From Ruegeria_C sp040830705 (GTDB taxonomy: Bacteria; Pseudomonadota; Alphaproteobacteria; Rhodobacterales; Rhodobacteraceae): DNA of 64,000 nucleotides. The position numbers and the translations under genes are program-made. Location of the stretch: assembly GCA_040830705.1 (NCBI GenBank), contig JBFOME010000005.1, positions 62,001 through 126,000 of the forward strand, in the 5' to 3' direction. Position 1 is the first letter of the stretch; every line of letters starts with the position of its first letter. The notes beneath the pieces were generated by a model. That model did not search any database. It saw only the letters and a list, made by a program, of their open reading frames with translations, and was not told where the DNA came from. Positions 42,803 through 51,882 of this stretch are shown here, piece by piece.

Positions 42803-43598
42803 CCTGTCTCGCCCCAACGGTCCCCGTATAATTGCGGTAGCAAATCAGAAGGGGGGCGTGGGTAAGACTACAACAGCAATCAACCTGGCGGCTGGTTTGG
42901 TCGAGCAGGGGTTACGTGTTCTGGTGATCGATCTCGACCCGCAGGGCAATGCCTCCACCGGCCTTGGAATTGATGAACGGACCGGAACGACCTATGAGCT
43001 TCTGATTGATGAGGCGCCTCTGACGTCGGTCATTCGGGATACCGATATTGAAGGCCTTTCCATTGTTCCAGCCACAGTTGACCTCAGCTCTGCGGATATC
43101 GAGATGATGGCCAACGAAAAGCGCAGCTTTCTGTTGCATGACGCGTTACGGCAGACGGCGATGGACGCGTTTGGCTGGGACTACATCCTGATCGACTGTC
43201 CGCCCTCGCTGAGTCTTTTGACAGTGAATGCCATGGTTGCGGCGCATTCGGTGCTGGTACCACTGCAGAGTGAGTTCTTTGCGTTAGAAGGCCTTTCGCA
43301 GTTGATGCTGACGATTCGTGAGGTGCGGCAAACGGCAAATCCTGACCTGAGAATCGAAGGTGTTGTGTTGACCATGTATGACAAACGCAACAACTTGTCC
43401 CAACAAGTCGAGCAGGATGCACGGGACAATCTGGGCGCTTTGGTGTTTGACACCAAGATTCCACGCAATGTACGACTGAGCGAGGCACCTTCTTTCGCTA
43501 TGCCCGTGATGAATTACGATCCCAACTCGCAGGGCGCGGCAGCATATCGGGCGTTGGCCGAGGAACTACTGCGCAAACATAACAAGATCGCCGCATAA
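42795..43598 (+). CDS. parA: chromosome-partitioning ATPase ParA
   Basis: The 267-residue Walker-type ATPase has the deviant Walker A KGGVGKTTT (19-27), DLDPQGNASTGLG, and DCPPSLSLLTVNAM. ParA drives movement of ParB-parS complexes. GTG 42795 is preferred, because GAGG upstream is well spaced to it, over the TTG two codons earlier. The end of rsmG is overlapped by eight bases, making one run mnmG-rsmG-parA-parB. Confidence 0.96.
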   Translation: MSDLSRPNGPRIIAVANQKGGVGKTTTAINLAAGLVEQGLRVLVIDLDPQGNASTGLGIDERTGTTYELLIDEAPLTSVIRDTDIEGLSIVPATVDLSSADIEMMANEKRSFLLHDALRQTAMDAFGWDYILIDCPPSLSLLTVNAMVAAHSVLVPLQSEFFALEGLSQLMLTIREVRQTANPDLRIEGVVLTMYDKRNNLSQQVEQDARDNLGALVFDTKIPRNVRLSEAPSFAMPVMNYDPNSQGAAAYRALAEELLRKHNKIAA

Positions 43599-43617
43599 CG
43601 GCGGGGAGGAGTGGAGC

Positions 43618-44505
43618 ATGAAAACGTCGAAACCACGCGGTCTTGGTCGCGGCCTTTCTGCATTGATGGCGGATGTGACACCAGAGTCATCTTCTTCGGA
43701 AGCCGCGCCGCGTCGTTCGGATATGAATGTCCCAATCGAGAAGTTGCGGGCAAACCCGGACCAGCCGCGGCGCAGTTTCCTTCAGGAACATATGGATGAG
43801 CTTGCGGTTTCGATACGGGAGAAGGGCATCCTGCAACCGCTCATCGTTAGATCGATGGATGACGGAGGCTATGAAATAGTTGCCGGCGAACGCCGCTGGC
43901 GCGCTGCTCAGATGGCGCAATTGCATGAGGTTCCCGTTCTTGTTCGCGAATTAAACGATACCGAGGTTCTGGAAGTCGCGATTATCGAGAACATTCAGCG
44001 CGCTGACCTGAACGCCGTAGAAGAAGCGGCAGGATATCGGCAGTTGATGGATAGGTTCGGCCATACCCAGGAAAAGCTGGCCGAGGCGCTTGGTAAAAGC
44101 CGCAGCCACATCGCCAATTTGCTCAGGTTGTTGTCACTGCCTACAGATGTTCAGGCCTTTGTGATTGAGGGCAAGCTGTCGGCGGGGCATGCCCGCGCGT
44201 TGATCACGGCAGAAAACCCATCCGAATTGGCAAAACAGGTCGTGAGGGACGGATTGTCGGTGCGCGCGACCGAAGCGTTGGTCAAGAAGCAACAGCGGGG
44301 CGAGTCTGGCGCAACAACGGACCGGCCCCGTCCGTCAGCGCCAACAAAGGATGCAGACACGCGCGCATTGGAGCGGGATTTGTCAGCGATCTTAGCGATG
44401 AAGGTGGCGATCAACCATAAGCCGGGGGCAGAATCAGGTCAGGTTGTTTTGATCTATGAAAACCTGGATCAGCTGGACGATCTCTGCGCCAAACTCAGCC
44501 GCTAG
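43618..44505 (+). CDS. parB: chromosome-partitioning protein ParB (CTPase)
   Basis: The 295-residue protein has the N-terminal ParA-stimulating KPRGLGRGLSALM, the CTP-binding GERRWRAAQM (90-99), VAIIENIQRADLNAVEEA, a helix-turn-helix (TQEKLAEALGKSRSHIANLLRLL) for parS binding, and a C-terminal dimer domain. The targets are the two parS sites 1.4-3.3 kb upstream. Its 3' end overlaps the convergent DUF454 gene by 11 bases. Confidence 0.96.
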   Translation: MKTSKPRGLGRGLSALMADVTPESSSSEAAPRRSDMNVPIEKLRANPDQPRRSFLQEHMDELAVSIREKGILQPLIVRSMDDGGYEIVAGERRWRAAQMAQLHEVPVLVRELNDTEVLEVAIIENIQRADLNAVEEAAGYRQLMDRFGHTQEKLAEALGKSRSHIANLLRLLSLPTDVQAFVIEGKLSAGHARALITAENPSELAKQVVRDGLSVRATEALVKKQQRGESGATTDRPRPSAPTKDADTRALERDLSAILAMKVAINHKPGAESGQVVLIYENLDQLDDLCAKLSR

Positions 44506-44848
44506 GGCGGGTCCAGATAAAGACCAAGACGCAACTGAGCACAACGGCCTGAATGATCAGGACATGCCCCGGCGCACCAAAAACCAGAGATATCAAAAAA
44601 ACGGCGGCGACCGAGAGGGTGGCCGCCCTTTTTGCGGCCGGGCGAATGGCGCCGGATCGGTGCCAGTCATCGATCATTGGGCCAAATAGACGATGGCTCA
44701 GAAGCCAATCATGCAAACGCTCCGAGGACCGAGCAAAGAAGAAGGCCGCGAGCAACAGAAAGGGAACTGTGGGAAGCAGGGGCAGAGCAACGCCTATAAT
44801 GGCGAGACCGACGCAGATCAGACCAAGAGCTGCCCAAAGAAACCGCAT
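44495..44848 (-). CDS. DUF454 (YbaN) membrane protein
   Basis: The 117-residue inner-membrane protein has about three helices. GLICVGLAIIGVALPLLPTVPFLLLAAFFFARSSERLHDWLL and FGPMIDDWHRSGAI form the YbaN/DUF454 signature. The function is unknown. It begins four bases after hemW ends and is probably last in the rph-rdgB-hemW transcript. Confidence 0.9.
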   Translation of the reverse strand: MRFLWAALGLICVGLAIIGVALPLLPTVPFLLLAAFFFARSSERLHDWLLSHRLFGPMIDDWHRSGAIRPAAKRAATLSVAAVFLISLVFGAPGHVLIIQAVVLSCVLVFIWTRPSG

Positions 44849-44852
44849 GGTC

Positions 44853-46010
44853 TTAACCGACCATCAATTCGCGTAGAATGGCGTTCAGCACGGGTCGACC
44901 TGTTTCGGTCGCACGCATTGTAGTCCCGTCATGTTCAATCATACCGAGCTCAGTCAACTGCGCTAATTTGTGTGTGTTGATGGCACTACCGGAAAGTTTT
45001 GTGTACCTCTCTACATTTAGACCTTCTGACAGCCGCATATTCATCATCATGTATTCTTCGGCCTGTTCCTTGCTGGAAAGTGGCGTTCTGAGGGCATCTC
45101 CAGACCCCTTACTGACCGCATTCAACCATTTGCCGGGCAGCCGGTGCGTTTCGGTGGCCCATCTCTGACCGTTTACGGTCAACCGACCATGCGCGCCGGG
45201 GCCGATGCCCAGATAGTCGCCATAACGCCAATAAATCAGGTTGTGCCGCGATTCCGAACCCGGCCGTGCGTGATTGGAAACCTCATAAGAGGGCAGGCCG
45301 TGTTTTGCGCAGATCTCCTGTGTGGACAAGTACATGTCGGCGGCCAAATCATCCTCAGGAAGCCCGCGCAGCTTGCCACGTGCATAGCGATCACCAAAGG
45401 CGGTGCCGTCTTCGATTGTCAGCTGGTAAAGTGACAGGTGATCGACCGCCATTGACAGCGCTTTGGTCAGTTCAGCGGTCCATTGCTCCAGCGTTTGATT
45501 CTGCCGCGCATAGATCAGGTCAAAGCTGACGCGGTCAAAGCAGTTGCGCGCAATGTCGAACGCTGCGCGTGCCTCTGCGACGGTGTGAATGCGGCCAAGT
45601 CGACGCAGATCGTCGTCATTAAGTGATTGAATTCCCATAGAAATTCTGTTGACACCGGCATCACGGAATCCGGCAAATCGACCGACCTCAACCGATCCTG
45701 GATTGGCTTCGAGCGTAATTTCCAGATCGTTGGCAACCGGCCAGTGTTTTCGCGCCGCTTCTATCACCGCAGCGACGGCTTCAGGTTCCATCAACGATGG
45801 TGTGCCGCCGCCGAAAAAGATCGTGTTCAGAACACGGCCCGAAAGCGCAGGGGCATTGCGGTCCAACTCTCTTATGTAGGCGTCGACCCAGACCCTCTGG
45901 TCGATTTTTGAGGAGACATGGCTGTTGAAGTCGCAATAGGGACATTTGGCCTGGCAGAACGGCCAGTGCACATAAAGGCCAAAACCGCCCTGTTGCCAGT
46001 CATCCGTCAA
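44853..46010 (-). CDS. hemW: radical SAM heme chaperone HemW
   Basis: The 385-residue protein has the radical-SAM cysteines C19, C23 and C26 in FCQAKCPYCDFNSH, the GGGTPSLM block, and SYEVSNHARPGSESRHNLIYWRYGDYLGIGPGAHGR, the HemW-specific region. HemW hands heme to membrane cytochromes and lacks the coproporphyrinogen oxidase residues of HemN. It overlaps rdgB by 11 bases. Confidence 0.95.
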   Translation of the reverse strand: MTDDWQQGGFGLYVHWPFCQAKCPYCDFNSHVSSKIDQRVWVDAYIRELDRNAPALSGRVLNTIFFGGGTPSLMEPEAVAAVIEAARKHWPVANDLEITLEANPGSVEVGRFAGFRDAGVNRISMGIQSLNDDDLRRLGRIHTVAEARAAFDIARNCFDRVSFDLIYARQNQTLEQWTAELTKALSMAVDHLSLYQLTIEDGTAFGDRYARGKLRGLPEDDLAADMYLSTQEICAKHGLPSYEVSNHARPGSESRHNLIYWRYGDYLGIGPGAHGRLTVNGQRWATETHRLPGKWLNAVSKGSGDALRTPLSSKEQAEEYMMMNMRLSEGLNVERYTKLSGSAINTHKLAQLTELGMIEHDGTTMRATETGRPVLNAILRELMVG

Positions 46011-46614
46011 AGCAGCCGGTCACAAATTTCGCAACCGCGTCGGCGCGGTGGCTGATCTTGTTCTTTTCCCAACGGTCCATTTCCCCGAATGTCTGATCAT
46101 AGCCCTGCGGCACAAACATGGGGTCATATCCGAACCCGTCAATGCCGCGCACCGGCCAGACCAGATGTCCGGGTGCAACGCCTTCGAACACTTCGTCGTG
46201 ACCGTCGGGCCAGGCCAGCACAAGGGTGCAGCGAAATTGCGCGAGGCGAGGGTGCGCTGTGCCCTTCGCTTCCAGTTCTTCATGCGCGCGCGTCATTGCC
46301 ATCATGAAATCACGGCCATCGCCGGTTTCTGCCCAATCGGCGGTATAGACACCGGGCGCGCCATCCAGCCCGTCGATGGTGATGCCGGAATCGTCGGACA
46401 GCGCGGGCATGCCTGTGGCCGCCGCTGCGGCATGGGCCTTGATCCGGGCGTTGCCGACAAATGTGTCCTCGGTCTCTTCCGGTTCCGGCAGATCCATCTC
46501 ACCGGCGCCGATGACCGTGACCCCAAAAGGTGTGAGAAGATGCGACATCTCCTCAAGCTTGCCTTTGTTGTGGGTCGCGACCAGTAACCGGTCGCCGGTG
46601 AATTTGCGGGTCAT
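46000..46614 (-). CDS. rdgB: non-canonical purine NTP pyrophosphatase RdgB
   Basis: The 204-residue HAM1-type enzyme hydrolyses dITP and XTP. VATHNKGKLEEM binds the nucleotide, PALSDDSGITIDGLDGAPGVYTADWA holds the catalytic Asp, and ISHRADAVAKF closes the family pattern. It overlaps rph by four bases. Confidence 0.96.
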   Translation of the reverse strand: MTRKFTGDRLLVATHNKGKLEEMSHLLTPFGVTVIGAGEMDLPEPEETEDTFVGNARIKAHAAAAATGMPALSDDSGITIDGLDGAPGVYTADWAETGDGRDFMMAMTRAHEELEAKGTAHPRLAQFRCTLVLAWPDGHDEVFEGVAPGHLVWPVRGIDGFGYDPMFVPQGYDQTFGEMDRWEKNKISHRADAVAKFVTGCFDG

Positions 46615-47324
46615 GTGGTGGCAGTCCTTTGCGCGGCGGCCAGTTCCGAGACGCCTTTTTCCGCCAGATCCATTAGCTGGTTCATCTGGTCGCGGGAAAA
46701 GATCGAGCCTTCGGCGGACATCTGTACTTCAATCAACTTGCCGGAACCGGTCATGATGAAGTTGCCGTCAACGCCCGCCTCGCTGTCTTCGGGATAGTCC
46801 AAATCCAGTACCGGCTGCCCCGCGTAGATGCCGCAGGACACTGCCGAGACCGGATCGACCAGAGGGTCCGAGATTACATCGCCAGCTTTCATCAGCTTGT
46901 TCACAGCCAGACGCAGCGCAACCCAACCGCCGGTGATTGACGCACAGCGGGTGCCACCATCTGCCTGTATCACGTCGCAGTCGACAGTGATCTGCCGCTC
47001 GCCCAAGGCTACGCGATCAACGCCGGCGCGCAGGGCGCGGCCGATCAGGCGCTGGATTTCGACGGTGCGCCCGCCTTGCTTGCCCGAGGACGCCTCCCGC
47101 CGCATGCGGGTATTGGTCGAACGAGGCAGCATGCCATATTCAGCGGTGACCCAACCCAGCCCCGAACCCTTTATGAAAGGCGGCACGCGATCCTCGATGG
47201 TGGCGGTGCACAGCACATGGGTGTCACCCATGCGGATCATGCAGGATCCTTCGGCATGTTTGGTCACACCCGTTTCAATTGAAACCGGCCGCATTTCGTC
47301 TAGTTTTCGTCCAGAGGGTCGCAT
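46611..47324 (-). CDS. rph: ribonuclease PH
   Basis: The 237-residue phosphorolytic exonuclease trims the 3' ends of tRNA precursors. GSCMIRMGDTHVLCTATIEDRVPPF, the conserved RSTNTRMRREA motif, GRALRAGVD and QADGGTRCASITG are diagnostic. It is first in the leftward rph-rdgB-hemW-DUF454 unit and divergent from hrcA across 114 bases. Confidence 0.97.
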   Translation of the reverse strand: MRPSGRKLDEMRPVSIETGVTKHAEGSCMIRMGDTHVLCTATIEDRVPPFIKGSGLGWVTAEYGMLPRSTNTRMRREASSGKQGGRTVEIQRLIGRALRAGVDRVALGERQITVDCDVIQADGGTRCASITGGWVALRLAVNKLMKAGDVISDPLVDPVSAVSCGIYAGQPVLDLDYPEDSEAGVDGNFIMTGSGKLIEVQMSAEGSIFSRDQMNQLMDLAEKGVSELAAAQRTATT

Positions 47325-47438
47325 GGGAATTCCTTATCCTGTCAGGCCTTGGGATACCGCCCGCGGGATGGCAAGCGCAACCCCGATTGACCTTTGCAGC
47401 ACATGGGTTTTAATGGCCGCCCGACCGAGGATGCGCGT

Positions 47439-48503
47439 ATGAACGATGCGACGAAACTGTTGGATGACATGAACGAACGCTCGCGCGAGGTGTTCCGTCT
47501 GATCGTCGAATCCTATCTTGATAGCGGTGAACCTGTCGGCAGCCGTACATTGACCCGAACGCTCAGCGAAAAGGTCAGCGCCGCCACCGTGCGCAATGTA
47601 ATGCAGGATCTGGAATATCTGGGTTTGCTGGACAGCCCGCATGTCAGCGCGGGCCGTGTCCCGACGCAGATGGGATTGCGGATGTTTGTTGATGGGCTGC
47701 TTGAGGTTGGCGAGTTGGAAGACGCTGATCGCTCGCGGATCGATTCCACGCTGGGCAACGAAAACACCGATGTCAGCGGTATGCTCGACCGTGTTGGATC
47801 CGCCCTGTCGGGGGTTACGCAGGGTGCCTCGCTGGTGCTGACACCCAAGCACGAGGCCGAGATTCGGCATATTGAGTTTGTTTCGCTCGCCCATGATCGC
47901 GCCTTGGTGGTTCTAGTGTTTTCCGATGGACACGTAGAAAACCGCCTGTTCACCCCGCCGCCCGGTCAGACGCCAAGTTCGATGCGCGAGGCGGCCAATT
48001 TTCTGAACACACTGATCGAGGGGCGGACGATTGGCGCGGTGCGGCGAGATATTCAGTCGCAGATCGCCACGCGTCGGCAAGAAATCGATTCGCTGGCCCG
48101 CGAGATGGTAGAAAGCGGGTTGGCTGCTTGGGACAGCCAGGATGCCGACTCGGCACGCTTGATTGTGCGGGGACGGTCGAATCTCCTGGGTGATGCCGGA
48201 CAGGCAGAAGAGCTGGAGCGGATCAGAACGCTGTTTGACGACCTTGAACGCAAACGCGACATCGCTGATTTCCTCGAACTGACCGAAGAAGGCGAAGGTG
48301 TGCGCATTTTTATCGGCTCAGAGAACAAACTTTTCTCACTTTCGGGTTCCTCTCTGGTGGTGTCTCCTTATATGAACGCTGATCGAAAGATTATCGGTGC
48401 TGTGGGTGTAATTGGACCCACGCGCCTGAACTACGGACGGATCGTGCCGATTGTGAATTATACGGCGCAACTGGTCGGGAAATTGATCTCGGACCGGAGC
48501 TAG
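47439..48503 (+). CDS. hrcA: heat-inducible transcription repressor HrcA
   Basis: The 354-residue repressor has the winged-helix N-terminus (NERSREVFRLIVESYLDSGEPVGSRTLTRTLSEKVSAATVRNVMQDLEYLGLL) and C-terminal dimer domain ending GVIGPTRLNYGRIVPIVNYTAQLV. It normally represses groESL through CIRCE elements, but no CIRCE is visible in this window. The start giving MNDATKLLDDMNERS matches close relatives, and a longer in-frame reading from 47394 does not. It is followed by grpE. Confidence 0.95.
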   Translation: MNDATKLLDDMNERSREVFRLIVESYLDSGEPVGSRTLTRTLSEKVSAATVRNVMQDLEYLGLLDSPHVSAGRVPTQMGLRMFVDGLLEVGELEDADRSRIDSTLGNENTDVSGMLDRVGSALSGVTQGASLVLTPKHEAEIRHIEFVSLAHDRALVVLVFSDGHVENRLFTPPPGQTPSSMREAANFLNTLIEGRTIGAVRRDIQSQIATRRQEIDSLAREMVESGLAAWDSQDADSARLIVRGRSNLLGDAGQAEELERIRTLFDDLERKRDIADFLELTEEGEGVRIFIGSENKLFSLSGSSLVVSPYMNADRKIIGAVGVIGPTRLNYGRIVPIVNYTAQLVGKLISDRS

Positions 48504-48513
48504 AGGTGAAAAG

Positions 48514-49077
48514 ATGGCAGAGCCCAAAAACGAAGATTTTCTGGACGATATTGCTGAGGTCGAGGCCGAGGAGTTCGCCGAGGAGCTGAGCGAGATCAGC
48601 AGCGAAGAGGCTGAGCTGGACGCGCTGCGCGCCGAACGGGACCAGTATAAGGACCGGTTCATGCGTGCGCTGGCCGATGCTGAAAACGCCCGCAAGCGCG
48701 GCGACAAAGCACGCCGCGATGCGGAGCAATATGGCGGCTCGAAACTCGCACGCGACATGCTGCCGGTCTATGACAACATGAAACGCGCTTTGGAAGCGGC
48801 GACCGAGGAGCAGAAAGAGGTCTCTGCTGCGCTGATCGAAGGGGTCGAACTGACCATGCGTGCATTGCTGGATGTGTTTTCCAAGCACGGTATCCGCGTT
48901 GTTTCACCCGAGGTGGGTGATCGTTTCGATCCCCAGATGCACGAAGCCATGTTCGAGGCCCCGCTGCCGGGCACGCGCGCGGGCGATATAATCCAGGTTT
49001 CAGCCGAAGGCTTCATGCTGCATGACCGTCTGCTGCGCCCGGCGCAGGTGGGTGTGTCGTCAACACCAGCGAGCTGA
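48514..49077 (+). CDS. grpE: nucleotide exchange factor GrpE
   Basis: The 187-residue co-chaperone of DnaK has an acidic coiled N-terminal part (Glu-rich, residues 8-45), RFMRALADAENARKRGDKARRDAEQYG, LEGVELTMR-like block (IEGVELTMRALLDVF), and the C-terminal GYMLHDRLLRPAQV-type block here as GFMLHDRLLRPAQVGVS. It is ten bases after hrcA, so the two are co-transcribed. Confidence 0.96.
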   Translation: MAEPKNEDFLDDIAEVEAEEFAEELSEISSEEAELDALRAERDQYKDRFMRALADAENARKRGDKARRDAEQYGGSKLARDMLPVYDNMKRALEAATEEQKEVSAALIEGVELTMRALLDVFSKHGIRVVSPEVGDRFDPQMHEAMFEAPLPGTRAGDIIQVSAEGFMLHDRLLRPAQVGVSSTPAS

Positions 49078-49106
49078 TTGTTGAGAGATGTGATTTGGAG
49101 GGGCGG

Positions 49107-51743
49107 TCAGGATCTGGCCGCCTCTTTCAGTTTATAGATCACATCCAGCGCCTCTCTGGGCGACAGATCATCGGGTAGGATTTCATCAAGCATATCCAGC
49201 ACGCGCGAAGGTGCGGCTGTTGTTGTCGGGGCCACCTGCGGTGCGATGGAAAAGAGCGGCAGATCGTCAACAAGCGTCTGCTGTTTGCCACCCTCGCGTT
49301 CGGTTTTCTCCAACTGTTCAAGCACAACCCGCGCGCGCTCCACCACCGAGGCTGGCAGACCCGCCAGTTGGGCGACCTGAACGCCGTAGGACCGATCCGC
49401 GGCGCCTTTGCGGACCTCGTGCAGAAAGATCACCTCACCTTCCCACTCTTTGACGGAAACAGTGGCGTTTTCAACACCTGCGAGTTTACCCGCCAAAGCC
49501 GTAAGCTCATGATAATGCGTCGCAAATAGCGCCCGGCTTTGATTTGCAGCATGCAGATGTTCCAGCGTAGCCCACGCGATGGAGAGGCCGTCATAGGTGG
49601 CGGTCCCACGCCCGATCTCGTCCAGGATTACCAATGCGCGGTCGTCAGCCTGGTTCAGAATGGCGGCGGTTTCGACCATTTCGACCATGAAAGTTGACCG
49701 GCCGCGTGCCAGATCGTCAGAGGCGCCGACGCGGCTGAATATCTGGCTGACAAGCCCGATATGGGCCGCGTCCGCTGGCACATAGCTGCCCATTTGTGCC
49801 AGCAGGGCAATCAGCGCATTCTGACGCAGAAAGGTTGATTTACCGGCCATATTCGGCCCGGTCAGCAACCAGATCGCCGCACCGTTTTCGGTGCTCAGAT
49901 CGCAGTCATTGGCGACAAAGCTTTCCCCGCTTTGTTGCCGCAGCGCATGTTCCACCACCGGGTGGCGACCACCCTCAACGGCAAAGGCGCGGCTGGTATC
50001 GACAGTCGGGCGGCACCAGCTCTCACCGATTGCTAGATCGGCGAGCGCGGTGGTCAGGTCGATCTCGGCCAGTCCGCGCGCGGCTTGGTTGATTTCGGCG
50101 GCTTCTACCAAAATCGCATCAGAAAGCCTTTGATAGAGCCGCTTTTCGATCTCAAGCGCCAGATTGCCTGCATTCAGGATACGGGTCTCGATCTCGCTGA
50201 GTTCAACGGTGGTGAATCGGACCTGGTTGGCGGTGGTCTGGCGGTGAATGTAGGTCTCGCTGAGCGAAGCGCTCAACATCTTGTCGGCATGGGTTGCCGT
50301 GGTTTCGATGAAATAGCCCAGCACGTTGTTGTGCTTGATCTTCAGCGAAGCGATGCCGGTGTGTTCCGCATATTTTTGTTGAAACCCTGCGATCACTGAC
50401 CGGCCTTCGTCGCGCAATGTCCGGGCCTCGTCCAATTCCGCGTCAAAACCCTCGGCGATGAAGCCGCCATCACGGGTCAATAGCGGTGGATCGGCCACTA
50501 GCGCGGCATCAAGCAGCCCCAGAAGATCATCGAACCCCGAAAGGTTGCTGGCTGACCCGGCGAGCAGGGCAGGCAGATCATGTTTTTTTGCAATCACAGA
50601 GATCGCTTCCGCCTGCGTGAGGCCATTTCGGATTGCGGCCAGATCGCGGGGGCCACCCCGTTCTAGCGCTAGTCGCGACAGCGCACGATCCAGATCCGGG
50701 GTTTTGCGCAACGCTTCGCGCAGGTCACCTGCTGTCAGGCGATCTTCGGTTGCAAAGGTAATCGCATCCAACCGCGCCGTTACAACGTCAAGGCTGCGCG
50801 ACGGGCTGGACAGGCGTTGTTCCAGCAGGCGCGCACCACCGGGGGTCACGGTCCGGTCCAGCACCGCCAGAAGCGAGCCGGCGCGCCCGCCCGACAATGC
50901 GCGGGTCAGTTCCAGATTGCGGCGCGTGGCGGTGTCGATTTGCACCACGCGATCCTCGGCCTCTTTCACTGGCGGTTGCAGCAGTGGCAGTTTGCCTTTT
51001 TGGGTGATCTCAAGATAATCGATCAGCCCGCCCATTGCCGAAACCTCGGCCCGGGTGAACTGCCCAAATGCATCCAGCGCGCCCACATTGAAGAGAGCGC
51101 ATATGCGTTTTTCCGCCGCGGTACTGTCGAAACTCGCGCGGCCAAGCGGCGTTAATGGGACGCCCATATCAGAGACTATTTCGGCGAAATCGTCCTCGGA
51201 ACCATCTGCGATGACCATTTCGGCTGGTGCAAGTCGCGCCAATTCGGGGCCAAGCCGGACCGGGGCCAGCGGCATCACGTGGAACGCACCGGTAGAAATA
51301 TCAGCCCAAGCCAGCGCTGCCGCATCGCGCACGACCGTATAGGAGGCCAAAAAATTGTGCCGCCGCGCCTCAAGCAGCGAATCCTCTGTTAGCGTGCCGG
51401 GGGTGACCAGCCGCACCACGTCCCGCTTCACAACCGCCTTGTAGCCGCGTTTTTTTGCCTCAGCCGGGCTTTCCATCTGCTCGCAAACGGCAACGCGGAA
51501 CCCTTTGCGGATCAGTGTCAGCAGATAGCCCGCGGCGGCATGAACTGGCACGCCGCACATGGGGATGTCGGCGCCGTCGTGTTTGCCGCGTTTGGTCAGC
51601 GCGATATCCAGCGCCGCAGCCGCGGCGACGGCATCGTCAAAAAACATCTCATAGAAATCACCCATCCGGTAAAACAGCAGCGCATCGGAATGAGCCGCCT
51701 TGATGTCGAGATATTGCGCCATCATCGGCGTGACTGTGGTCAA
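49107..51743 (-). CDS. mutS: DNA mismatch repair protein MutS
   Basis: The 878-residue protein has the mismatch-contacting F30-x-E32 in GDFYEMF, Walker A GPNMAGKST (629-637), ALVILDEIGRGTATYDG, and FATHYHELTAL. The start is a TTG at 51741-51743, preceded by GGAGAG. The next ATG (51725) would remove the conserved Thr-Pro just before MMAQYL, so the TTG is preferred. It is divergent from maeB and convergent with grpE. Confidence 0.95.
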   Translation of the reverse strand: MTTVTPMMAQYLDIKAAHSDALLFYRMGDFYEMFFDDAVAAAAALDIALTKRGKHDGADIPMCGVPVHAAAGYLLTLIRKGFRVAVCEQMESPAEAKKRGYKAVVKRDVVRLVTPGTLTEDSLLEARRHNFLASYTVVRDAAALAWADISTGAFHVMPLAPVRLGPELARLAPAEMVIADGSEDDFAEIVSDMGVPLTPLGRASFDSTAAEKRICALFNVGALDAFGQFTRAEVSAMGGLIDYLEITQKGKLPLLQPPVKEAEDRVVQIDTATRRNLELTRALSGGRAGSLLAVLDRTVTPGGARLLEQRLSSPSRSLDVVTARLDAITFATEDRLTAGDLREALRKTPDLDRALSRLALERGGPRDLAAIRNGLTQAEAISVIAKKHDLPALLAGSASNLSGFDDLLGLLDAALVADPPLLTRDGGFIAEGFDAELDEARTLRDEGRSVIAGFQQKYAEHTGIASLKIKHNNVLGYFIETTATHADKMLSASLSETYIHRQTTANQVRFTTVELSEIETRILNAGNLALEIEKRLYQRLSDAILVEAAEINQAARGLAEIDLTTALADLAIGESWCRPTVDTSRAFAVEGGRHPVVEHALRQQSGESFVANDCDLSTENGAAIWLLTGPNMAGKSTFLRQNALIALLAQMGSYVPADAAHIGLVSQIFSRVGASDDLARGRSTFMVEMVETAAILNQADDRALVILDEIGRGTATYDGLSIAWATLEHLHAANQSRALFATHYHELTALAGKLAGVENATVSVKEWEGEVIFLHEVRKGAADRSYGVQVAQLAGLPASVVERARVVLEQLEKTEREGGKQQTLVDDLPLFSIAPQVAPTTTAAPSRVLDMLDEILPDDLSPREALDVIYKLKEAARS

Positions 51744-51882
51744 GGTCTGTCTCTCCGTGGGTGAACCGGCGCGACCTTACAAACCCGATTAGCATCGTGA
51801 AAGGCGAAACTGTATCGCCGTTGAGGCGACAGCCATGCTGCGCTATGAGGCACTGGCCCCTTTAGCAACAAGAAGACCCAAA

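Noticed and set aside
47325..47438. CIRCE operator upstream of hrcA
   Set aside because: No TTAGCACTC-N9-GAGTGCTAA or close version is present.
51276..51290. Third parS near TCACGTGGAA in mutS
   Set aside because: It lacks the palindrome arms, with several mismatches to TGTTTCACGTGAAACA.
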